Source: Bryoerythrophyllum caledonicum
Lineage: Eukaryota; Streptophyta; Bryopsida; Pottiales; Pottiaceae
Length of the DNA: 64,000 nt
Reading direction: 5' to 3'
Assembly (NCBI GenBank): GCA_963971425.1
Contig: OZ020517.1
Location: 17,450,904-17,514,903 of the forward strand
Below are positions 55,040-64,000 of the stretch, piece by piece. The notes beneath the pieces are model-generated. The model ran no database searches. It saw only the letters and a list, made by a program, of their open reading frames with translations, and was not told where the DNA came from. Position 1 is the stretch's first letter. Every line of letters begins with the position of its first letter. Made by a program: the position numbers and the translations under genes.

Positions 55040-56190
55040 CTTTGGTCTTCGTAGAGGAAGACCATTGAATCAAGCGGTGCGTGGGGCGCAACGACTGGAA
55101 CACAACCATGTTCGGGAACGAGTCGAACAAGGGGCAGGGGATGAAGTTAATCACGACCTTTTTCCACCATTCAATCCACAATTTGATAACAATCGTGGAC
55201 AATTTGTAGCCTTAAGCATTGATAGAGCTGAGGTTGAAGGTGGTGTACCGTTCTATGTAGGGAAGGTGATTGAAGATGGGATAAATCAAAGGAGTCATTA
55301 GATAAAGGTTTGTTGATAGTGGCCCATCATGCGAGGGGAAAATGTTCACAAAACAAGGCGCACCGCACAACGGTATGCAAATTGCATGGATACATTCTAG
55401 GAGTCCTCATGTGGACCCACAACTCGATAGAGAATGAGGCATGCAATTTTTTATGGATAGAGAAAGAACGATGACTGGCACTTTCTGGATGAAAAGGCAA
55501 AATGTATTCAGATCGCAAGTTGAAAGCAAGATTTGAATCCTTCGGTCGGCTAAGGCTTACATATTAGAATATATTGCAATGCAAACCGAAGCAATTGACA
55601 ACGACCAATTGCAAGCAGCCTTGAATGATATGTAGTAGAGGAGGATACTACAATGAGTGTATGGTAATTGGTAATTGGCATGTAGGGTATGTGCAAGAGT
55701 AGTATATTGTAAGGGTAATGTAAGACATTTGGTGACAAATTACCAATAAATCCGAGAGGTTTTTCCCATTGATTGATTACATCACCAAGTACAAGAATAT
55801 ACGCATTATATTAATTTTCTTATGTATCATGTTCCATGTGTAATATATTCATATCGATTGGCATTTATTGTATAGTGTTCAAGTTTACGTAATTGCATAT
55901 TTTGTACAGTACTTGACAAGCTTCTTTCCAGAAACATAATGCTGAATATGAAACAAATATTCATCAAATTCTAACCAAGTTCCATATTGAATTTGTCAAA
56001 AATGCCAGAAAAAAGCTTGTTGAATTAACATTTCTGGTTATACGGAAAATTGTTCCTAGATCTTAAATTTTATTTTTAAAAACAAGAATTAAAAAAAAAC
56101 AAATTGGGTTTTTTCAACGCAGTGGCTGCCATTGTTACTAAGTGCACTTTTAAAAGGCCAAGTGCATAATTGCTTAATTGCTTGTTAAAG
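55040..56190 (+). pseudogene. Element A fragment (C-terminal part and 3' end)
   Basis: 55065-55301 encodes DNNRGQFVALSIDRAEVEGG VPFYVGKVIEDG, a small beta-rich module resembling the piece that follows DUF7869 domains in related genes. 55690-56190 matches the 3' sequence of 19966-20480 (GCAAGAGTAGTATATT, AAGTGCACTTTTAAAAGGCC). Read-through is blocked after 55301. It shows that element A is repeated in this region. Confidence 0.5.
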
Positions 56191-56276
56191 GTGAAAAAAT
56201 GAAGGATGTGATCTCTTTGAAAATCAAATAAATGTTCATCATAACAACTTACTTACAAGTCACATGTTCATTCATA

Positions 56277-56300
56277 TCTACCTATATAAAAGGGGTCAGT
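56277..56300 (+). promoter_or_regulatory. TCTACCTATATAAAAGGGG: Helitron 5' end or TATA box
   Basis: The sequence fits a plant Helitron 5' terminus (TC after a host A, then an AT-rich TATAAAAGG motif) and equally a strong TATA box about 830 bp upstream of the RING gene start at 57114. CTAG-T sites occur at about 56693 and 56715, but without a clear hairpin. Undecided. Confidence 0.3.
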
Positions 56301-57113
56301 CCGTCTGTCCGCCACTCCCGGTCACTTGACCTTTGGATTTGCCATTTGAATCAAATGTGCCCTTTGAATTGAATGTGAACTTTGAAAGAATCCTCCATAT
56401 GTGCCCTTTGGAGGAATCCTTTGTAGTGCCCTTTTATTCAAATTTGGCTTATTGAGTTTTAAAATTGTATTGTGTATCAAAAATAGAAAAATAAAACCAT
56501 AATTTCCAACATATTGAAACTACATAAAATAAATGATAGTTATCTAAAGACAATAACATGTATGTGAAATAAATAATGGATATTTAAAGTGAATAATAGG
56601 TATATATAGTAGATAATGCATATATAATGGGTTAATTTGATTTTTCATTTACATACGTTTATTTAACTTGGGATTGCCTCGGCTAGTTGATGACAATGGG
56701 GGATGTACTAGTCATACATAATTATTTTATTTTTGTAAAATTATTTGATATCATTCAGTATATAAAATATTTACATTTAAATATTTAGGGTTTTGAGATT
56801 TTTATAATTGTCAATGTATACTAATATTAATATCATAAAAGGATTTGTCAAAATTTATTGGTTTTCATTTAAATTTAATTCAATAATGTATGTTTCTAAA
56901 AACTAATTGGATTGTTTGTTTTTCTATTCCACATATTGTGTTCAAACTTGCATTATAGGTATTAGCTTTTGAAGTTATGACATCAATTTTAAAATTATAA
57001 GAAGGTAGATAAAAGCTAATGATGTAGATAGATTTGTATGAAATAGTTGAAATTAAGTATATAAACATAATATGTGTTTTATTTTTCATCACAAAATGAT
57101 GATTTATTAATTT

Positions 57114-59080
57114 ATGGCCAAAGAACTTAAAAGTATTGACCTTGAATCTCAACACAATGATAAATTTCCTCTACTAAAATATCCGTCATCTTCAAGTAAA
57201 TATGAAGAAATTGTCAATACACAATCTACAACAAATGCTTCTTCCTCCTCTTCTTCAAGGATACCAAATGTTTTTCTTTCAAGCAATTCTAATGACATAC
57301 CAAGTACACAAAATGAAGTGAATTTTTTAGGTTTGTTGATAAATTAAAGTTTTAAAATATGTTTGATAATATTACATATAATCATTTTGATAAAAAAACT
57401 ACATTGAAAATATAAATATATTGAATGGAAATGCCATGATTTCAGATATATTAAATGGAATGAAATTGATAACTAAAGTACAATTCATATTATCATATGT
57501 TAGGACCATGTTGCAATATATTGACAACAAAAGAAACTCCATCCACAAACAATCAAAGTGCTCCATCTTTAGAGATAGAGCCTTCATCAGATGCATTGAC
57601 TTCATCCTCAAGACCGTGGACTTTCAATAGCAACCAACCTAATATGAGACAAAGAGCACATCCTTTTAATACAGGAATATGGATATCTTTTGAACTTATA
57701 ATTACACTTGGACAAATCATAGCTTCAATTGTTGTACTTTCATCATCAAATCTTGATGATTTACAATCTCGTAAAAGTATTTGGATAGTAGGTTATACAA
57801 CGGCTTGTTTAGCAACTTTGCCACTTTTATATTGGCGCTATAAATATGGTCATATATTATTAAGGAATCAAGAGGTTTTAGCCCCTCTACAAACCACTCC
57901 ATCAACTTTAACTCCAACTATTACATCAGTTGTAGTAGGATCCAATTCCAATGTTTCTTTCAATCCAAATACTCAAGTTGGCACATTACAAAGTCAAGGA
58001 GTTAATAATTCAATTTCTCAAGAGAATAGGTGTTTACTGTTTGCTTTACAATTTCATCAATATTAAAATTGTGTTTTACCCATGAATAAATTATAGTCTT
58101 AAACAAATTCAAAATCTCATCTTCACATGGTTAATTTGTTACATCCTTCAAATTCCATTAAATTGAAACTAAAAAACATATCACATTAATGTAGTTTATA
58201 TTTGTATTGAATCAAAATCAACAAAGAATCATGTTTTATATAGGTTTCGCAAATTTATTGAAAAGTTCAAAGTTGGACTAGATTGTTTTTTTGCAATATG
58301 GTTTATAATTGGTAATGTGTGGGTTTTTGGTCTTGGTACATCTTATGAAGAACCAAAGTTATATAGGTACATGCTCCTCCATTAGTAATCTACAATAATC
58401 AACTATATATAAGAATAAACTTATCAAAAATATAATTAATAAATATAATATTTACATATTTTTTCAACATAATTTGATATACACATACTTGTTCTTCAAT
58501 TCAATAAAAAATTTGGTCACAATATCTTTGACATTTTTGTGACAAACGTGCTATGTATAGGTTGTGCATTGTATTTCTCTCCCTTAGTTGCATTGCTTAT
58601 GCAATGCCACTTGTTTTATGTACAACAATATGTTGTTGTTTACCATGTATAGTAGCACTTCTTGGGTTTCAAGAAGAACGGCGGCATCAAAGTAGGGGTG
58701 CCTCTTCTGAACTTATTGCAGCGTTGCCAACTTACAATTTCAAAGCGCAAAGTTCCCCCACGTCTAGTAACATAACGATAACAAAAGAAGACAATGGATT
58801 GGTGAATCAAGGAGGTTTTGTAGGTGAAGGGACTAAGAATAGAAGACTTGTCACAGCGGATGATGCTCTGTGTTGCATTTGTCTTGGAAAATACAAAGAC
58901 AAAGTGGACTTAAAAGAGTTGCCATGCTCACATCATTTTCATGTTGGTTGTGTAGATAAATGGCTCAAAATCAATGCCTCGTGTCCGCTTTGTAAACACA
59001 ATATGATTAGTGGTACTAGTGGATCACGCGAATCCAATACTTCCTCGCGAAGTGATGCCACTGTAAACTTATCATGTTGA
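57114..59080 (+). CDS. RIE1-type membrane RING-H2 protein, AT-rich copy
   Basis: Exons 57114-57330, 57534-58029, 58244-58366 and 58561-59080 join to 1356 nt (451 aa) with all phases kept. Intron positions and phases equal those of the gene at 61219-63202. Four hydrophobic segments are visible: ISFELIITLGQIIASIVVLS, IVGYTTACLATLPLLYW, GLDCFFAIWFIIGNVWVFG and LCIVFLSLSCIAYAMPLVLC. The RING-H2 is at about 383-424 (CCICLGKYKD..PCSHHFHVGCVDKWL..CPLCK). This is the family of Arabidopsis At1g12760/At4g11680/RIE1, membrane E3 ubiquitin ligases. Coding sequence is strikingly AT-rich with short AT-rich introns, unlike its neighbour. No stop or frameshift, so it is probably functional; expression is not known. 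Confidence 0.85.
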
Positions 59081-61218
59081 TAAATTGAGATGGTACTGAT
59101 TTAAGGTGATAGTTAAAAGTTTCTATTTATTGAAAGTCATATAAATTGCTTATTAAATCAAACTTGTACAACCATCTTCATTCTAATCATAGATAGAGTT
59201 GATGGAACAAACTAAAGTGAAATGTCTTCATCCTCAAATTTTTGTTGTGGAATTGAATAATCCAAAGAAAGAGAAGGTTCCCATTTTAATTTGTTGAAAA
59301 CCTTCCTTGTTTCACCCATTGTCTCTCAAGTAATCCTTGAGAAAGTTCAAAATGCTTTTATTATTGGTGAGCTACTTATAAAGATAGCGACAATTCAACA
59401 CTAAAGTTAGACAATATAATTACTGAAAGCCTATAAACACTTCTCATTTCTCCAATGCAGGCCACATTATTTGGAATAATTTATATTTTCTAAAAACCCT
59501 TCTAGTGATGAGTCACTTCAATTGAAAACCCTACGCTATCTGAGCAATATAATGACATTCTTGCACTCCTTAAACATTCAAATTCAACTATGTGGTTGGA
59601 AATCATGAGTCATTGTGCAGATCGAATACTAATATTGGTTGATATTAGAACTATAATCAATATGGGCGCTCCTCACACCACATTTTTTTATGATTCACAC
59701 AACACTCAATTTGGAATTTAGAGTTACCACACTAAGTAATTTAAAAATGCTGTAAGTTTTTACTTTTGATGAAGATTTTTACCAAGAGCACATCTATCTA
59801 CACTACTCAAAGAAGGGATCATTGTAGACATAGTTGATAAATATATTAATCCAGAATAAAAGCTTATAGCATTTATAACTCAATTATTGTGCTTAGCACT
59901 GAATTTCAAAATCAATGTAAGTAGAATTTGTGTTTTCAAAACTAAAAATTTCAACACTTATTCATGTTTGCAGTACAAAATGGGGTTATTTTTGAGAACT
60001 TTTTTTTGGTGAAGTGTAATGTCAAGTTATCATTAATTTGTGATAACTTGAGACCAAGAACTTCTATTTTAGGACCAAGAGTCTTTAAAAATCTGTCAAA
60101 GTATATAAATGAAACAGAACTAAATGACAAATTAAAAGGTACTTACATTCTTTTATGTCTGTTGTTGTGTATTTGTGAAACATAGGGTTAGAGTTGGAGG
60201 GGGAATAAAATAGACCCTTCGTGAGCCGGGGTTCTTGCTTGCAGGCGGCCCATACGACTTGTGAGGTCCTGACGTTTGTGTAGGAAGAAATTTTGCCTGG
60301 CTTTATGATAAATAATTTCCTTACTAAATCGGATTCAAGTCACTGATGAGAACTAGAATGTCATTTGAGTTGAAAAACCATGAGTAAAAGTTCAACGCTG
60401 AAAAAACACCATCAATGCGGACCCACAGAACTGGGAAATTTTGAGAGGAATGAAAATATCACCTGCCGGGCTGCAGAGCTTTTGTACTTCCCCAACACCC
60501 AAATTAGACAAATAAGCTAGGCCTCGAATAGGTCCTAAACCCTCTGCATTTTTTTGCTTATCTGGTCCTCCAGGTATCCGCAGCAAAATAATCCACATCG
60601 ATGAAAAGAGTCAGCAATCCAACCCCCTGCAACAAAAATGATCCAAAATCAATAACACAAACCCATTCAGAATCGTCCGTTCGAAGAGATCCACAAAAGA
60701 CGCGCATACTGTCAAAGATAAACTCTACCAAGACAATAACTTAAAAATCAACCCATTAGATAGCAAATAGGCGTAATTTCCCACAGGACATGAATCCAAG
60801 TCTCACTGTCTCAGCTGAGGCCATATATGCTTTATATCGTTACAACGAGACCAATCACATATCAGGCCCACCATGTGAACAGATGAATGTGAACATCGCA
60901 TGTGCCGATGTCTAACACGACGTGCTTCCCGTGTCTCCTCCCTCCACCAACATACATGGGAGCTCTGCCTTCGACCATCGCCCGAATGAGCGCGGCGTAA
61001 CCTCTGTCTACCTACCACTCTATGTACACGTCCCCACCGCGGTAGCCAAGAACGTCATTCTGCCATGCACTGCCATACAAGGTGCTCGAATCAACGGGTG
61101 TCACTCATCCACAGCCAGCCTGCCACCCACCACCCACGTACCCGGTTCTGCTCTACCAATCCACGTCGACTTCGCGTCTCCTCTCCCCCCCCCCCCAATT
61201 CGCTCTGCAAAACATCTC
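59081..61218. other. Space between the tail-to-tail RING genes
   Basis: 59081-59720 is AT-rich 3' flank. The frame 59964-60185 shows no domain. The minus frame 60392-60598 (LRIPGGPDKQKNAEGLGPIR GLAYLSNLGVGEVQKL) is open with a TTGCAG site upstream (near 60630) and might be a 3' exon or unrelated; I cannot assign it. 60780-61218 is GC-richer and probably 3' UTR of the minus gene. Confidence 0.4.
59727..59925. mobile_element. Degenerate relative of the TTA MITE
   Basis: TTA then CCACACTAAGTAATTTAAAAATGCTGTAAGTTTTTACTTTTGATGAAGATTTTTACCAAGAGCA parallels the 4682-4904 MITE left half in short blocks. The right half AAAAGCTTATAGCATTTATAACTCA..TGTGCTTAGCACTGA parallels its right arm. TIRs are now poor. 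Confidence 0.5.
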
Positions 61219-63202
61219 TCAACTCGCTGCACCGGATCCCACCGCCGCTCCCTCCTGCACCTCGCTGCTCCCACCCGCCGCCTCCCCTGCACCCCCACTC
61301 CCTCCTACGCTCGCGCCGCCGCCCACCTCATGCTTGCACAGCGGGCATGACGCATTGATCTTCAGCCACTTGTCCACGCACTCCACATGGAAATGGTGCG
61401 TGCAAGGCAGTTCCCGCAACTCCGCGCCATCCTCGTACTTCCCCAGACAGATGCAACACACCGCATCCTCTGCCGACACCTGCCTCTCCTTCTCCGTTCC
61501 CGCCGCCACCACCCCGCCCTCCCCGACGCTCTCCGAGTCCGAATCACTCCCGTCCTTGCTCCCTTTCGGGCTCGCTGAACCCTTCGCCTTGAACTTGTAC
61601 GTAGGCAGCGCAGTGATCGCTTCCGCCGACGCCCCTCGGGTCTGGCTCGGGTCCTCCCGGAACCCCAGCAGCGCGATGATGCACGGCAGGCAGCAGCATA
61701 TCGTCGCACATAGGATGAACGGCATGGCATACCCGATGCAGCTGAACGTCAGGAACACGATGCACAATCTGCCCGTACCACACCACAACTCATGTCAGCG
61801 CAACAAAACTGCAACCTCCACCAACACACCAACAACGCACGCGCAACTCCACAATCCTCGTCACTCCACCCAAACCATGTGTCCCCAGGATAAGGATCTG
61901 CACCTGTACAAGTTCGGGGCCTCGCTTGATGATGTGTGCCCGCCAAATACCCACACGTTGCCCACCACAAACCAGATCGCGAAGAAACAGTCCAGCGCTA
62001 TCTTGAACCTCTCCACGATCACCCCAATCCTGCACACGCCACCAAATTCATCACTTCACGCTCCCGTGCTCCAGACTCCCGTACTAACTGAACCTTCTCG
62101 TCAGGCCAATCCATCAGAAAATCCATAATCCATCAAGCTTTTCTAACCCGAGTGCCTCTGACCACCTCTCAACTGAACCTGGATGCCAACCCGAACGTAG
62201 TTCCAATCGGGAAAAGTTGCGTACAAGCAGAATGCCCAACCTCCGCAACATGTGCCTTCACATTCAGATTCATACTAAAACAAGAGGATGAGCACAATAC
62301 CGGTCATCGACCAGTGACTCCTGTCCGTCGAACCCTGAATGCCGAGCAATATTTGAGATCCCATTGCGTGTTGTCGACCTATAAGACGTCGCCGCAGATC
62401 CGCTCGTGGGAGTCGTCGGAGACGACGCAGCTTGTGGAAGCGCATTCTGCTCCCTCGAACGTACGTACCTATGCGTGTACCGCCAGTACAGCAGCGGCAG
62501 GGTGGCCAGGCACCCGGCTGCATACCCGATCACCCATGCCTGCAGCGGCGCCTGTGGATGCTCGTCTTGGGACAGCGACAGCACGACGATCGACGCAATG
62601 ATCTGGCTGATCGTGATCGTCAGCTCGATCGTGATCCACAGACCCGAATTCAGAGGGCTCGTCCTCTGTCGTGCGCTGCGCCCGTGCGAGTTCGACGATC
62701 TGCCCGTCGGAGTCGATGCAGCCGAAGGAAAAGAAGGTTGCCCTCTCAACGACGAGTTCGCAGACTGGCTCCTCGACAACGTCTCCCCTGCCGCCCAACA
62801 CATCACACAACCACCCTGCCTTCATCAACCATCTGCACTGCGCTACCAGATCCCTCACGCCCACCGTACGCATCGGAAACTCAATCTCCAATCTCATCGC
62901 CCAAACCAGACCACACCGCTCCAATTCCTACACATGCAAAATGCCACTACCACACGGCCATACGCAACCACACACCTCGCCATCGCATCGCCCGATTCCG
63001 TACCTGTGGATGCACCTTCTTGTGCTACCGACGGAGAACTCGAGCTTCGAAAGAGCGTGCCACCGTCCACGCTCGCAGCATCCGTATCAGGTCCGATATT
63101 CACAACATGCTCCTGCCGGACGGCTCCTTGATGATCCATTAGCAACGGAGACGTGTCGCTGGTCTGAGCTTCAAGATCCAAGTCCTCACACCGATCGGCC
63201 AT
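61219..63202 (-). CDS. RIE1-type membrane RING-H2 E3 ubiquitin ligase
   Basis: Minus-strand exons 63202-63004, 62787-62301, 62029-61904 and 61768-61219 join to 1362 nt (453 aa), with GT..AG introns and phases preserved (ACA-G/GG; CG/G; AG/A). Starts MADRCEDLDLEAQTSDTSPL. Membrane segments lie at about 116-138, 150-168, 236-255 and 272-300. Then come ALPTYKFKAKGS, the conserved GEGGVVAAGTEKERQVS, the RING-H2 at 375-415 (CCICLGKYED..PCTHHFHVECVDKWL..CPLCK) and a Gly/Ala-rich tail. All eight zinc ligands are present. It is the family of At1g12760/RIE1, which transfer ubiquitin at endomembranes. GC-rich. It converges on the AT-rich paralogue 2.1 kb away. Confidence 0.9.
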
Positions 63203-64000
63203 GAGAGGTTATGAGCCCTCCCTCCAACCTAGGGAGGGCGCACACGCGTGACCCGTCCGTCTTGGCTCTTCACAATGGCAGAGGAGGAAATATTAAGAAA
63301 TCTTCCGCAAGCTCTGGCTTAAGCCATAAGAGTACTCAGTACTGGAAATTCCGCACTGGTCGAAAGACCAGCTTTTTACAAGGCGATATGTTGAGACCAA
63401 TCAGTTTAGGCCGAATATATACGCCTGAGCGGTTCAGATACTCGAAATGCTCTTCTCTGATCAGTAGTGCACACATTAATACTGAATGTGGTGCAGTATT
63501 GTACTGTTATGGCGCTGTATATTGTCTAAAATTCCGAACATGCAAAATCCGCAGCCAAATATTAACTATGTCGAATGAATGAAGCCATCTTCAAGCAGCT
63601 GAGCATCAGGAACGAGCACCTCTCATCGTCCTTGAATCAAATGAGGCCCTACCATCACAAGCCAAAGCCGCGCATCAGTTACAATTTCGCTACTTTGCGA
63701 ACACAACAACTCTATAAAGCTTCGTTCAATAGGTCAAATTCACATAAAACATTAGAACCACTAGCCGATCTGCCAAAGAAGCGCAACCGCCACCAATTAA
63801 ATAGCAGCAACAGATTCATAGACCTAGGTTACTAATCAAGTGACTCCCACCACGAACTGCTGGACTGAAGCTCCTCCACACCTCATTCTACAAATTGTAT
63901 TCAGCACCAGATCAATATCCACACCAAATGCTCACAACAAATGGCCAAAATGCACATGGATCCGTTCTCTATCATGCAAGGGATCGCAAACCTATCGAAC
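63203..64000. other. Upstream region of the minus-strand RING gene
   Basis: No convincing gene. Plus frames 63211-63582 and 63575-63835 lack domains. On the minus strand this would hold the 5' UTR and promoter of the RING gene; no clear TATA was identified. Confidence 0.4.

Noticed and set aside
56277-56715. A complete third Helitron from 56277 to a CTAG at 56696 or 56715.
   Set aside because: The 5' end looks right, but neither candidate 3' end has a convincing hairpin; a TATA box reading is equally good.
61082-62128. A 348-codon plus frame opposite the RING gene.
   Set aside because: Pro/Ser/His-rich shadow crossing exons and introns of the minus-strand gene.

Overview
The window is streptophyte (plant-lineage) nuclear DNA, gene-poor and dominated by transposable elements. 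The evidence is spliceable multi-exon genes with GT..AG introns, plant families (a RIE1/At1g12760-type membrane RING-H2 protein; captured ACX3, PHO1-type SPX, BCKDH-E2 and gamma-CA-like fragments), a CT-rich leader and plant-type Helitrons. I cannot name the species. A bryophyte, lycophyte, fern or streptophyte alga would all fit.

Three probable host genes are seen. (1) 5597-7390 (+): four exons, 435 aa, a PAS domain plus a receiver-like domain that lacks the phospho-acceptor Asp. (2) 61219-63202 (-): four exons, 453 aa, GC-rich, RIE1-type membrane RING-H2 E3 ligase. (3) 57114-59080 (+): four exons, 451 aa, a second RIE1-type gene with the same intron positions and phases but strongly AT-rich. 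Genes 2 and 3 are tail-to-tail.

Layout. 1-955: a TIR element of family T1 (termini CCCCTAAA, TTAA flanks). 956-5045: a decayed non-LTR retrotransposon (+) carrying two nested MITEs in its 3' UTR. 5046-8320: the PAS/receiver gene and its 3' region. 8330-19080: T1 fragments, a short Helitron, minisatellites, a GC-rich insert and an unrecognised coding remnant. 19140-23880: two unrelated decayed coding elements, A (DUF7869-like) and B (coiled coil plus RING-like). 24690-30765: a longer copy of the same retrotransposon on the minus strand, with APE-like, RT, RNase H, CCHC/RHN and PD-(D/E)XK-like regions. 30770-33400: a second, inverted copy of element B. 33470-38176: minisatellite, a complete T1-type element, an F-box fragment and repeats.

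38177-50129 is the most striking region: eight Helitrons arranged strictly head to tail with no spacer, all reading on the minus strand. Each starts TC.. and ends with a hairpin followed by CTAG. The larger units carry pieces of at least seven host genes (ACX3, alpha-carbonic anhydrase, SPX/PHO1, BCKDH E2, gamma-CA-like, G-patch, bHLH), with introns still present where two adjacent exons were taken, so capture was at DNA level. A ninth member of the family sits alone at 52719-53220 inside a T1-type element. A second, unrelated Helitron family is at 9257-9515 and 53785-54669; the latter contains a decayed internal 3' end followed by a functional-looking second one, as the read-through capture model predicts.

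54670-57113 holds another element A fragment and the upstream region of the AT-rich RING gene. 59081-61218 and 63203-64000 have no recognised genes beyond a degenerate MITE and flanking or UTR sequence. No rRNA, convincing tRNA, CRISPR or autonomous Helitron Rep/Hel gene is visible. Product names rest on recognition of motifs by eye; no searches were run.
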